A stretch of 64,000 nt of DNA from UBA3700 sp964478025 (lineage in GTDB: Bacteria; Bacillota; Clostridia; Christensenellales; UBA3700): positions 1-64,000 of the forward strand of contig CAYZGK010000003.1 in NCBI GenBank assembly GCA_964478025.1, written 5' to 3'. The position numbers and the translations under genes are program-made. Shown here piece after piece: positions 45,356-53,636 of the stretch (its first letter is position 1; the number at the start of each line of letters is the position of its first letter). A model generated the notes under the pieces. It saw nothing but the letters and a program-made list of their open reading frames with translations. It searched no databases and was not told the DNA's origin.

Positions 45356-47089
45356 ATGTCAGCAATTGATATTATTAAATCAGTATTGATGCTTTTAGCA
45401 GGTTTGGGTACTTTCCTTATTGGTCTTGATATTATGGGTAAAAATTTGGAAGGATTTGCCGGGGATAAGTTAAGAAATTTATTTTCAAAAATATCAGATA
45501 AAAAAATATTAGGTATAGCAACAGGTTGTGTAACAACAATTATGGCACAATCATCATCAGCAACTACCGTCATGGTCGTAGGTTTCGTTAATACGGGAAT
45601 GATGACACTAGTTCAAGCTACAACTATTATCATGGGTGCAAACATTGGTACTACTTTGACTGCATATTTAATTGCATTACAAAATCTTCCAATTTCCGCA
45701 TTTTTCTGTTCAATGGCTTGCGTAGGTGCATTTATGCAAATGTCTAAAAAGACAAATCTAAAGAATATTGGAGCAATACTTGCAGGTGTAGGTATGCTAT
45801 TTGTAGGCTTAAGCGTAATGAGTTCATCAATGTCAGGTGTAACAAATATTGAAAATGAAAATGGAGAAAAAGTAATTGCTGTTCTATTAAAGAGTATTTC
45901 AGGAAGCACTGTATGGAGCAAAATGCTATTAATACTAATTGGTGCTGTAATTACTGCTATTATTCAATCATCAGCCGCTACAACATCTATCTTAATTGGA
46001 CTTTGTTCAGCAGGCACAATGGAACTTGAACCAGCAATAATGGTAACACTTGGTATGAACATCGGTACTTGTATATCTGCAGTTTTAGCATCTATTGGAC
46101 AATCTGCAAATGGTAAAAGAGCTTCTGTTATCCACTTATTGTTCAATATAATTGGTACAATAATATTTAGTATAATTTTATTTGCAGCAGGTAACTATAT
46201 AATTCCTTTCTTAGAAAATCTAAAAATTGGTTCTGACTTTGCTACATCAATATCTTTAAAGATTGCTATTTTCCATACAATATTCAATGTAACAACTACA
46301 ATTTTAATGTATCCATTTATTAACGGATTAACAAAACTTGCTACATTAATTGTTCCAGATAAAAAGTCAGATAAAGATAATGATGAGTTTGCAAATAAGT
46401 TTACATACATCAACGATTTGATTTTAAAAACACCTTCAATCGCTATGGAAATGTTAAGAAAAGAAATCACTAAGATGGCACAAGATGCAAAAACAAATCT
46501 TCAATTATCTGAAGAAATGCTACAAAATAAGGATTTATCTAAAATTGAAGAGTTTGAAAAAAGAGAAAAGCATATAAACTTTATAAACAAAAATCTATCT
46601 AAATTCCTTGTAAAAGTTTCAAACCTTGATATAACTTATGAAAATGAGCTTGAAATCGCCGCATATTACCACAATATTTCAGATATCGAAAGAATAGGCG
46701 ACTATGCAGAAAATATTGTTGAATACACTCAAGATTTGGTTAAAGCAGGTGTTGACTTTACAGATGATTGTAAGAAAGAGTTACAAGAAATGATAGAAGC
46801 TGTAAATGGTGAACTTTCATTAACCATTAATGCTTTTGAAAACAAAACACTAAAAGATTATTATGAAATAGATGCTGCTGAAGATTTAACAGATACTTAT
46901 TACAATGTTTTATCTAGAAATCATATTGTTAGATTAAATCAAGGAATATGTAACGCTGAAGCCGCATCCGTATTTATTTCTTTAATTGGAAACCTAGAAA
47001 GAGTTGGAGATCACGTAATGAATCTTTGTAATTCAATGAAAACTTACGTTAAGGTTCCAGAGAAAGAACAAAACTTAGGAACTAATTAA
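45356..47089 (+). CDS. Na/Pi cotransporter family protein with PhoU-like C-terminal domain
   Basis: The 577-residue product has an N-terminal membrane domain with two inverted NptA-type repeats, each with the signature QSSSATT (near residue 63) and QSSAATTS (near 203), and a C-terminal cytoplasmic helical domain (about 350-570) of the PhoU type (ADISDIERIGDYAENI-like and LIGNLERVGDHVMNL). Such proteins take up or export phosphate with sodium. The ribosome binding site AAAGGAG is somewhat distant (about 14 bases). It is monocistronic. Confidence 0.9.
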   Translation: MSAIDIIKSVLMLLAGLGTFLIGLDIMGKNLEGFAGDKLRNLFSKISDKKILGIATGCVTTIMAQSSSATTVMVVGFVNTGMMTLVQATTIIMGANIGTTLTAYLIALQNLPISAFFCSMACVGAFMQMSKKTNLKNIGAILAGVGMLFVGLSVMSSSMSGVTNIENENGEKVIAVLLKSISGSTVWSKMLLILIGAVITAIIQSSAATTSILIGLCSAGTMELEPAIMVTLGMNIGTCISAVLASIGQSANGKRASVIHLLFNIIGTIIFSIILFAAGNYIIPFLENLKIGSDFATSISLKIAIFHTIFNVTTTILMYPFINGLTKLATLIVPDKKSDKDNDEFANKFTYINDLILKTPSIAMEMLRKEITKMAQDAKTNLQLSEEMLQNKDLSKIEEFEKREKHINFINKNLSKFLVKVSNLDITYENELEIAAYYHNISDIERIGDYAENIVEYTQDLVKAGVDFTDDCKKELQEMIEAVNGELSLTINAFENKTLKDYYEIDAAEDLTDTYYNVLSRNHIVRLNQGICNAEAASVFISLIGNLERVGDHVMNLCNSMKTYVKVPEKEQNLGTN

Positions 47090-47120
47090 AATTCTAAAAA
47101 AGAAACTTTTAAGAAAATAG

Positions 47121-47156
47121 ACTTGGAATTGAAAACATCGATTCCAAGTTTCTTTA
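47121..47156 (+). terminator. Intrinsic terminator after the Na/Pi gene
   Basis: ACTTGGAAT (47121-47129) and ATTCCAAGT (47141-47149) form a perfect 9-base stem followed by TTCTTTATT. AGAAACTT at 47101-47108 could pair with AAGTTTCT at 47146-47153, giving a competing fold. Confidence 0.8.
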
Positions 47157-47177
47157 TTATATGAATTTTATAATTTC

Positions 47178-47206
47178 TTTACATAATTTATTTCATTATG
47201 TATAAT
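47178..47206 (+). promoter_or_regulatory. Sigma-A type promoter of the LRR protein gene
   Basis: TTTACA at 47178-47183 and TATAAT at 47201-47206 have a 17-base spacer, 29 bases before the ATG. Confidence 0.8.
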
Positions 47207-47235
47207 TAAAAAAAAGAAAAAAAAGGAGATAATTT

Positions 47236-47802
47236 ATGATTAATTTAACTAAGAAAAATAAAATTATAATTGCAAGCGTTTGTGCAGCTATTGTAATACT
47301 AGTTATTATTTTAACATGTGTAATATGTTTAAATAATAAGAATAAAAAGGATAATAAAGTTGAAGATTGCACATATTTAAGTTTTGAATTAAATTCAGAT
47401 GGTACAGGATATTCTGTAACCGATGTTTTAGATAAATCATTAACTGAATTAATTATTCCATCTACATATAAAGGATTACCAGTAACTAGTATAGCAACAT
47501 ATGCTATTACAACAGTTCAAGCCGAAAAAATTTATATTCCAGAATCAGTAAGTACTATTGCTGACAATGCTTTTGATTATAACTCTAATATTAAAGAGGT
47601 TACCATAATGAATAAAAATATTTCTATTGGTAATAGATTTCTTCGTCAATCCAACGTAATAGAAACAATCAACTTTAATGGTACAAAAGAAGAATGGAAT
47701 GCTGTTTCAAAGGGTTCAACATGGGATGAATTTTTGGGACAACTTAATTACACAATTAAGTGTACTGATGGCGATATAAGTATGCAAAAACAAATGTCAT
47801 AA
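47236..47802 (+). CDS. Membrane-anchored BspA-type leucine-rich repeat protein
   Basis: The 188-residue product has an N-terminal hydrophobic anchor (about 10-34) and an extracellular segment with about three BspA/LRR_5-type repeats (LPVTSIATYAI, IYIPESVSTIADNAF, IKEVTIMNKNISIGNRF) and the tail motif FNGTKEEWNAVSKG common to these proteins. Such repeats mediate surface binding in gut bacteria. It has its own promoter and terminator, and a GGAGAT ribosome binding site. Confidence 0.85.
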   Translation: MINLTKKNKIIIASVCAAIVILVIILTCVICLNNKNKKDNKVEDCTYLSFELNSDGTGYSVTDVLDKSLTELIIPSTYKGLPVTSIATYAITTVQAEKIYIPESVSTIADNAFDYNSNIKEVTIMNKNISIGNRFLRQSNVIETINFNGTKEEWNAVSKGSTWDEFLGQLNYTIKCTDGDISMQKQMS

Positions 47803-47836
47803 TATTGCTTATTAGAATATTAAACAAAAATCATCA

Positions 47837-47872
47837 AGAGATTACAAGAAAAAATGTAATCTCTTTTTTTTT
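47837..47872 (+). terminator. Intrinsic terminator after the LRR gene
   Basis: AGAGATTACA (47837-47846) and TGTAATCTCT (47855-47864) form a perfect 10-base stem with an 8-base loop and a long T run. Confidence 0.92.
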
Positions 47873-47950
47873 ATATAAAAATCCATTTGAAAAAGTAAAC
47901 TTTAGTACAAAAAAATAGATTATAGGCTTATTTTTTTTATTTTATTTGTA

Positions 47951-47959
47951 TGTTATAAT
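47951..47959 (+). promoter_or_regulatory. Extended -10 promoter of the metallophosphoesterase gene
   Basis: TGTTATAAT at 47951-47959 fits the extended -10 form TGnTATAAT. No -35 box is evident, which is normal for this class. The gene starts 41 bases later. Confidence 0.55.
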
Positions 47960-48000
47960 TTCTTTAGTATATTTATAATAAATAAAAAAAAGGAGCATTT

Positions 48001-49218
48001 ATGGCATTATCTGAAAAGACTAGACGTCGAATTAAAATTTCTTTAATACTCATACCAGTAATTATAGTATTACTAGCAAGTTTAGTATTTTGCGCAAACA
48101 CAATCGCAAGATCTTCTAATGAAAATTTTATTTCAAAGATTTCTAAAGTTGAATATGATAATCAATTAGTGCCTTATTTAGATACAGAAACAGGCTATTA
48201 TACCTTTACAACAGATAGTGAATTTAAAATATTACAAATCACCGACTTTCACATAACGGCAAGTGTTACAAGTTGGGCAAAAGATAGAATGGCATTTAAT
48301 GCGGTCGCTGCTATGATTTCCTATGAAAAACCTGATTTAGTTTTAATTACAGGAGATTTAACATTTTCAGTTCCTTATGAATTAACAGGAGATAATAAAA
48401 AACCAGCAGTTTTAATTGCCGAATTTATGGAGCAACTTGGCGTTTACTGGGCTGCTAATTTAGGTAATCATGACTCAGAAAGCTATATGTATTATTCAAG
48501 AGATAAAATTGCTGATGTTTATAAAAATAGAGAAAAATATCCTCATTCATTATTTATGAGTGGACCTGAGGATGTTTATGGATATGGAAACTACATTATA
48601 AATATTGAAAATACTTCAGGAGAAATTACACAATCACTAGTACTTATGGATACAAACAATTTATTAAAAGATTCAAAATTAATAAATGGAGACTATGATT
48701 GTATTCATGCAGATCAGGTTGAATGGTATGAAAGTGAAATGTATAGATTAAAGAAAATAAATAATGGAATTATGCCAAATTCTTTGATGTATATCCATAT
48801 GCCACCACAAGAGATGAGCACAGCATGTGAACTATATTTAAGTGGCTCAACATCAAGCGATATTGAATATTTATATGGTGAAAATAAAGAAGAAGGCGGA
48901 AAAGTATACCCAAGTACTAAAAATTACGGTCTTTTTGATAAAGTTTTAGAAGTAGGATCAACTAAAGGCATATTCTTTGGACATGATCACTTAAACAATA
49001 TGCATATAAAATATAAGGGAATTGAATTAGGTTATGGAATGTCTATAGATTATATTGCATACTTTGGAATTAAAAATTACGGAAAACAACGTGGTTGTAC
49101 TGTTATGAACGTATATAGTGATGGTTCTTTTGCAACTCACCAAGAAAATTATTATCAAGATAAATATGTTCCAATTCAAACAAAAGAAACTGTAAAAATG
49201 GTAGATATGAAAGGTTAA
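48001..49218 (+). CDS. Membrane-anchored calcineurin-like metallophosphoesterase
   Basis: The 405-residue product has an N-terminal membrane anchor (about 12-33) and a metallophosphoesterase domain with the five blocks ITDFHIT, LITGDLTF, LGNHDSE, YIHMPPQE and FGHDHLN, which bind two metals. The domain faces outside. Relatives hydrolyse phosphodiesters, nucleotides or phosphoproteins; the substrate is unknown. AAGGAG precedes the start. It ends 3 bases before the converging PadR-type gene. Confidence 0.88.
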   Translation: MALSEKTRRRIKISLILIPVIIVLLASLVFCANTIARSSNENFISKISKVEYDNQLVPYLDTETGYYTFTTDSEFKILQITDFHITASVTSWAKDRMAFNAVAAMISYEKPDLVLITGDLTFSVPYELTGDNKKPAVLIAEFMEQLGVYWAANLGNHDSESYMYYSRDKIADVYKNREKYPHSLFMSGPEDVYGYGNYIINIENTSGEITQSLVLMDTNNLLKDSKLINGDYDCIHADQVEWYESEMYRLKKINNGIMPNSLMYIHMPPQEMSTACELYLSGSTSSDIEYLYGENKEEGGKVYPSTKNYGLFDKVLEVGSTKGIFFGHDHLNNMHIKYKGIELGYGMSIDYIAYFGIKNYGKQRGCTVMNVYSDGSFATHQENYYQDKYVPIQTKETVKMVDMKG

Positions 49219-49221
49219 CGA

Positions 49222-50502
49222 TTAATTAACGTGGAATCTTGTTGAATGATATAACCACGAATAAATTAATATATCCGCAGGTATTGTTAATAACATAATT
49301 ATAGGGAATACAATAGGTTTTACGATAGATATTGGATTAACAAATGTTGCTTTAAATACTCCAAAACCTATTATAATTATTGCTAATAAAATATTTACCA
49401 TAAACATCAACGTATACATAAACGTCTTTTTTAGGTTAAAATTAGCAGCTATTCTTTTGTTTGGATTAATTATATAATTAATAGCAAAAGCAACTGGAAC
49501 TAATAATCCTAGTCCTAGAGCAATAAATAGAGAACCTGCAGAAGTTTTTAGGGTAGAAGCTGAAACAATATGTAAGAAACATAATAAAACTGCATATAAG
49601 GCGTATGCACAGCCTGCAGTAGCTCCTAAAATTCTATTTATATAAATATACTTGTTTACGTAATATTCCGTCGTATTTTTCTTAATATAAGGTTTAATAA
49701 TAAAACCTTGAGAAGCGAATGTCTTTTGTAAAGATTCTAAAGAATATTGCTCAGCGTAATCCATGATTGGTGGAGCAAATTGATTAGTATTATATGGGGA
49801 AGCATACTCAAATTTATTTTTATTAGAATTTGAGAATATATCTTCCATAGTATTTACATAATCAACATCTTGTTCATATATAACTGTATCTTTACCAAAA
49901 GTGTAATTTTGACCATTTATAGTCTTTTTTATTGGTTGATTTTCAATTGAATCACTAGACGATGGTGTATCTTCATCTCTAACAAGTAAAACTGTTGGGT
50001 TAATATCATCCTCACCTGATTCATTTGTATCATTATTAACTAATAAAATAGGCATTTCACCAACATCAGCTGCTTCTTCGGCAGTTGGATTAGATCTTGG
50101 GTTTCTTTTTGTTCTAGGGCGCAATTCTGAAGCCTCAAAAGGAGGTTTTTCTTCTGGATCAAAATCTTTTGCAGACAATAAACCATTTATTATTGTTCTA
50201 GAATATTCCCATTGATATTTATCGTTTTCCAAAAATTTTCTACCATCATCAAGTAGGGTATAGTAAACTCTTTGAGCTCCGTTAGAAGAATCACCTTTAT
50301 AAGATCTAATGTAACCAAGTTTTTCCAATCTTTTTAGGCACGAATAAAGGGTAGGTTGTTTTAATTCATACAACCCCTTACTATTTTTTTGTATAACCTC
50401 AAGGATATCAAGACCATATCTATCTTCATTTTCAAGTGTTGAAAGAATAATAGTGTCTACATGATCTCGTATTAAATCTTTATTTACATCAGAATTATCC
50501 AT
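49222..50502 (-). CDS. PadR-type winged-helix regulator fused to a multi-span membrane domain
   Basis: The start is ATG at 50502 behind AGGAG (minus strand); an upstream in-frame start at 50553 has no support. The 426-residue product has an N-terminal PadR winged helix (about 15-95, STLENEDRYGLDILEVIQ, LKQPTLYSCLKRLEKLGYI), a long polar linker (about 115-285), and four or five membrane helices (about 290-420). PadR proteins are normally soluble and respond to phenolics, drugs or envelope signals. This would be a membrane-tethered transcription factor. The 10-base tandem repeat at 50617-50636 upstream is a candidate binding site. Confidence 0.75.
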   Translation of the reverse strand: MDNSDVNKDLIRDHVDTIILSTLENEDRYGLDILEVIQKNSKGLYELKQPTLYSCLKRLEKLGYIRSYKGDSSNGAQRVYYTLLDDGRKFLENDKYQWEYSRTIINGLLSAKDFDPEEKPPFEASELRPRTKRNPRSNPTAEEAADVGEMPILLVNNDTNESGEDDINPTVLLVRDEDTPSSSDSIENQPIKKTINGQNYTFGKDTVIYEQDVDYVNTMEDIFSNSNKNKFEYASPYNTNQFAPPIMDYAEQYSLESLQKTFASQGFIIKPYIKKNTTEYYVNKYIYINRILGATAGCAYALYAVLLCFLHIVSASTLKTSAGSLFIALGLGLLVPVAFAINYIINPNKRIAANFNLKKTFMYTLMFMVNILLAIIIIGFGVFKATFVNPISIVKPIVFPIIMLLTIPADILIYSWLYHSTRFHVN

Positions 50503-50616
50503 TGAATCTCCTAAACTCTTTATTATTATATTACATGCACGCAAAAAAAACAATAAAGTAAAAAATATAATTATAATTTTAAATAGAAAGAAAATAGAGA
50601 ATAGGGGAATTAAACC

Positions 50617-50636
50617 ATTTGTTTACATTTGTTTAC
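50617..50636. repeat. Tandem ATTTGTTTAC x2 upstream of the PadR-type gene
   Basis: Two exact 10-base copies lie head to tail, one helical turn apart, about 115 bases upstream of the PadR-type start. Related ATTTGTTTA copies occur at 52839-52847 and, inverted, at 52891-52899 around the lexA promoter. It is a possible regulator site. Confidence 0.5.
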
Positions 50637-50785
50637 TTTTTTATTCACATTTTGTCCATAAATTAATTATTATAGAAAATTCATTAAAATTAATTGTGTT
50701 TATAACTATAATTATGAATTTATAATCTGTAGAGTATAAGAAAAATTGAGCTAAACTACTCATTTTGTTTTGAATGACCGATTCT

Positions 50786-50825
50786 CTATTTCATTTCGCA
50801 AAATTACACCTTTGCGAAATAATAG
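50786..50825. repeat. Long palindrome, candidate dif-like recombination site
   Basis: Perfect 10-base arms ATTTCGCAAA (50793-50802) and TTTGCGAAAT (50811-50820) flank an 8-base centre ATTACACC, with outer CTATT / AATAG extending the symmetry. No T tract follows. The geometry (about 11-base arms, 6-8-base centre) is that of Xer sites. A XerS-like gene lies 0.9 kb away, and its promoter spacer repeats the right arm, TTTGCGAAATAA, exactly (51729-51740). Confidence 0.55.
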
Positions 50826-51166
50826 GCAATTTTAATTATGAATTAAAAACATTTTCAAAATATGTTTAATTATTTTTGGCTTTTTCCTTAAGTTTTTATT
50901 TCTTGATTTTTACCAAATTTTTATTTTATTTTTCTTTATTTCAAATTTCGTCTGATTTGTAAAATTTCAATTTTATATGATAAATCCTTCATATATTGTT
51001 TTTCAATATTTTACTATTTTGTCAATAAATTATTCTTTTGAAGTTTTCAATAATCTTATATGAATATCTAATAAAAAAAGTTTAAAAAAATTATTTAAAT
51101 TGCTTACATAATAAATATCAATAATGTTAAAATCTCTTTGTTAAAAAATTTATATACAAAAAAATT

Positions 51167-51228
51167 GACATTAAATATCGCTTTAGCTTATGTCTGATGG
51201 CCAAAGCATATTTGATGTCTTTTTTTTT
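51167..51228 (+). promoter_or_regulatory. Long leader hairpin with terminator tail before the DUF2798 gene
   Basis: GACATTAAATAT (51167-51178) and ATATTTGATGTC (51208-51219) form a 12-base stem with one wobble. Inside it GCTTTAGC and GGCCAAAGC form a second stem. A run of nine T follows, then the AGGAG of the next gene. It may be an attenuator or riboswitch-like leader, or the end of a short RNA. I do not recognise a known riboswitch class. Confidence 0.6.
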
Positions 51229-51244
51229 ATTAGGAGAAAAAAAT

Positions 51245-51721
51245 ATGCCAAAAACAAAATTTCAAAGTTTTATCTTTTCACTAATTATGGTTTTCTTTAT
51301 GGTTTATTGTATGACAGCTTATTCAATTGCCTTAAAGATGGGTGGCCTTACTTATAATGTATTTTTACTTGCTATTAAAGAAATGTGGATCGAATATGCT
51401 ATAGTATTTGTATTAATATTCTTTATTATTTCAAAACTAGCGCAAAAATTAGCATTTAGAATCGTAACACCAGGCGTTGATAAGCCAATATTTATTATTT
51501 TATCTATTCAATGCTTCACTGTTTGTTTAATTGTTCCTACAATAACATTAATTGTAACTTTTATTCATAATGGATTTACAGCACAATGGTTTACACAATG
51601 GATTGAGCTTGCTTTTCAATGTTTTCCTGTAGCTTTATGTTTACAATTTTTCTTTATAGGACCTCTTGTTAGATTCATATTTAGATTAATATTTAAAAAA
51701 CAATTGAATTCTAATAATTAG
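51245..51721 (+). CDS. DUF2798 family membrane protein
   Basis: The start is ATG 51245 behind AGGAG (51232-51236); an in-frame extension to 51197 would translate the leader hairpin. The 158-residue product has four membrane helices in two DUF2798-like repeats, beginning with the family opening MPKTKFQSFIFSLIMVFFMV and later ILSIQCFTVCLIVPTIT. Function is unknown for the family. The leader hairpin suggests regulated expression. Confidence 0.78.
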   Translation: MPKTKFQSFIFSLIMVFFMVYCMTAYSIALKMGGLTYNVFLLAIKEMWIEYAIVFVLIFFIISKLAQKLAFRIVTPGVDKPIFIILSIQCFTVCLIVPTITLIVTFIHNGFTAQWFTQWIELAFQCFPVALCLQFFFIGPLVRFIFRLIFKKQLNSNN

Positions 51722-51723
51722 CG

Positions 51724-51752
51724 TTGATTTTGCGAAATAAATATCTTATACT
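51724..51752 (+). promoter_or_regulatory. Leaderless promoter of the XerS-like gene, with dif-arm sequence in the spacer
   Basis: TTGATT (51724-51729) and TATACT (51747-51752) have a 17-base spacer. The ATG lies only 7 bases beyond the -10 box and no ribosome binding site precedes it, so transcription should begin at the A of ATG. The spacer contains TTTGCGAAATAA (51729-51740), identical to the right arm of the palindrome at 50811-50822. Confidence 0.7.
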
Positions 51753-51758
51753 TTAACC

Positions 51759-52823
51759 ATGAACGATAAGAATTATTTCCAACAACGTGAAATCGAAACT
51801 ATACACAAACTACGTGATATTCAAAAAGATTTGCCAATTATCACGAATGAGTTTTTTATTGGTATTGAATCATATACCTCACCTTTAACAAGACTTGGTT
51901 ATGCTACAGATTTAAGAATATTCTTTAATTTTCTAACCCAAGAAATTGATGGTTTTGTTGGAAAAAATGTTAGACTTTTAACCTATGAGGATTTAGATAC
52001 AATTACTTCAACTCACATTGAAATGTTTTTGTCTTACCTTAGTAATTACGAAATTGATAATAAACAATATCAAAACACAATAAAAACTAAGGCAAGAAAA
52101 CTTTCATCAATTAAATCTTTCTTTAAATATTGTTTTGATAAAGATAAACTATCTAAAGATGTAGCCTCAAAGGTAAAATCCCCTAAAATTCATGAAAAAC
52201 CTATCATTCGTTTAGAAAACAATGAAATGGAAAAACTTTTAGACAATGTTGAAACTGGTAATGGTTTATCTAATCGTGCCGAAGCATTCCATAAAGATTT
52301 AAAGGAACGTGATGTAGCAATAATTACTGTCTTTTTAGGTACAGGAATTCGTATATCTGAGCTTGTTGGATTAAATGTTGATGATTTAGACTTTAACATT
52401 AATGCTTTTAAAGTAACAAGAAAAGGTGGAAATCAAGATATTGTATATTTTAATGATCAAGTACGTGATGCTTTATTTGCATATTTAGACAAAAGAGCTC
52501 AAAATCCTGAACTTGATGACGAACCTGCACTATTTGTTTCGTTAAAAAACAAAAGAATTGGCGTAAGAAATGTGCAAATACTAGTTAAAAAGTATGCAGA
52601 AATAACTACGCCACTAAAACATATTACTCCTCATAAATTAAGAACAACATTTGGTACAAACTTGTATACAAATACACGTGATATATTTATGGTAGCTAGT
52701 GTTTTAGGCCATAAAGATGTAAATACAACAAGAAAACATTATGCAGCAATATCCGATAATATCAAAAAAGAAGCTGTACAACATGTCGATTTAAAACCAT
52801 CAGATTCAAATCAAGATAATTAA
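51759..52823 (+). CDS. xerS: XerS-like tyrosine recombinase
   Basis: The 354-residue product has an N-terminal SAM-like core-binding domain (about 25-130) and a catalytic domain with R198 (GIRISELVGL), K222 (TRKGGNQD), H292 and R295 (HKLRTTF), H318 (LGHKDV) and the nucleophile Y328. Its length (XerC and XerD are about 300) and the stretch LSNRAEAFHKDLKERDVAII, close to the XerS hallmark of streptococci, favour a XerS-type single chromosome-dimer recombinase. In those bacteria xerS lies next to its dif site. Here a dif-like palindrome is 0.9 kb upstream. An integrase of a mobile element is less likely since no other element genes are seen. Confidence 0.78.
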   Translation: MNDKNYFQQREIETIHKLRDIQKDLPIITNEFFIGIESYTSPLTRLGYATDLRIFFNFLTQEIDGFVGKNVRLLTYEDLDTITSTHIEMFLSYLSNYEIDNKQYQNTIKTKARKLSSIKSFFKYCFDKDKLSKDVASKVKSPKIHEKPIIRLENNEMEKLLDNVETGNGLSNRAEAFHKDLKERDVAIITVFLGTGIRISELVGLNVDDLDFNINAFKVTRKGGNQDIVYFNDQVRDALFAYLDKRAQNPELDDEPALFVSLKNKRIGVRNVQILVKKYAEITTPLKHITPHKLRTTFGTNLYTNTRDIFMVASVLGHKDVNTTRKHYAAISDNIKKEAVQHVDLKPSDSNQDN

Positions 52824-52856
52824 TATATAAAACAAAATATTTGTTTATATTTTCTA

Positions 52857-52885
52857 TTGACAAAAAGTGAACATTTGTATAAAAT
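52857..52885 (+). promoter_or_regulatory. lexA promoter with overlapping candidate LexA operator
   Basis: TTGACA (52857-52862) and TAAAAT (52880-52885) have a 17-base spacer. GAACATTTGTAT at 52869-52880 fills the spacer up to the -10 box and resembles half to most of the Bacillota SOS box GAAC-N4-GTTC. Copies of ATTTGTTTA flank the promoter in opposite directions. Autorepression by LexA is likely. Confidence 0.65.
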
Positions 52886-52921
52886 TTACTTAAACAAATC
52901 AAAATTAATTAGGAGAAAGTT

Positions 52922-53587
52922 ATGGCACACTACGCTAAATCAGCTCAAAAAACAGATGCAGTTTTCAAGTTTTTAAAAGATTTCTATAAAGAAAAAGGAT
53001 ATATGCCTACAGTAAGAGAAATTGTAGCTCAATCAAATTGTGATATTAAGTCTACAGCTTCAGCTAAAACTTATATTGATAGATTAGTTATGGAAGGAAG
53101 ATTAATTAAATCTGATAATAAAAATCGTGCTTTAAAGATTGTTGGACTTGATAATGTTGATGATTTTATCGATATAGATAATTCTAATAGCAATATGACA
53201 GTCGTTCCATTTTTAGGAAATACAGCAGCTGGAGAGCCTTTATATGCAGCAACTGAAAATGATAGATCTTATTCTCTTCCTAATGACTTTTTCTCATTAA
53301 AAGGACAAAACTTCTTACTACAAGTAAAAGGCGAATCTATGAGAGATATTGGTATTTTAGATGGAGATATTGTTTTAATCAAATCACAAAATACAGCAAA
53401 CAATGGACAAATCGTTGTAGCTCAAATAGATAATGAAGCAGTTACATTAAAAAGATATTATAATTGCTCTTCATATATTAAGTTACATCCAGAAAATTCC
53501 GACATGGACGACATAATCGTAACTCAAGATCATTCATTTAGAATTTTAGGAATTGCAACTGGATTAATGAGAAATCATATTAGATAA
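52922..53587 (+). CDS. lexA: LexA SOS repressor
   Basis: LexA represses DNA-damage genes and self-cleaves when RecA is activated. The 221-residue product has a winged-helix DNA-binding domain (about 5-75, GYMPTVREIVAQSNC), the Ala-Gly cleavage site A103-G104 in NTAAGEPL, and the Ser-Lys dyad S139 (KGESMRDIGI) and K177 (VTLKRYY). AGGAG precedes the ATG. A shared terminator ends it at 53605-53632. Confidence 0.95.
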   Translation: MAHYAKSAQKTDAVFKFLKDFYKEKGYMPTVREIVAQSNCDIKSTASAKTYIDRLVMEGRLIKSDNKNRALKIVGLDNVDDFIDIDNSNSNMTVVPFLGNTAAGEPLYAATENDRSYSLPNDFFSLKGQNFLLQVKGESMRDIGILDGDIVLIKSQNTANNGQIVVAQIDNEAVTLKRYYNCSSYIKLHPENSDMDDIIVTQDHSFRILGIATGLMRNHIR

Positions 53588-53604
53588 AAAAATACTAAAA
53601 ATTC

Positions 53605-53632
53605 AAATGGGGCTTGTTAGCCCCATTTTTTA
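53605..53632. terminator. Bidirectional terminator between lexA and ynbB
   Basis: AAATGGGGCT (53605-53614) and AGCCCCATTT (53619-53628) form a 10-base stem with loop TGTT. T runs on the plus side and A runs on the other allow termination of both converging transcripts. Confidence 0.9.
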
Positions 53633-53636
53633 TGTT

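Larger units (their letters stand above)
50503..51166. other. Gene-free AT-rich stretch at the strand switch
   Basis: I see no credible gene in this stretch. It contains the tandem repeat at 50617-50636, the long palindrome at 50786-50825, and otherwise T- and A-rich sequence with many stops in all frames. Together with the leader at 51167-51228 it is the largest non-coding region in the window, and it lies where gene orientation changes. Confidence 0.7.

Noticed and set aside
47101..47153. Alternative pairing AGAAACTT / AAGTTTCT as a riboswitch-type antiterminator after the Na/Pi gene
   Set aside because: It lies downstream of a stop codon and before a separate promoter, so there is nothing for a switch to control. 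The overlap of the arms is likely chance in this AT-rich sequence.
51759..52823. Tyrosine recombinase as the integrase of a mobile element
   Set aside because: No excisionase, relaxase, phage or transposition genes, tRNA target or flanking direct repeats are seen nearby. Length and motifs fit XerS better.
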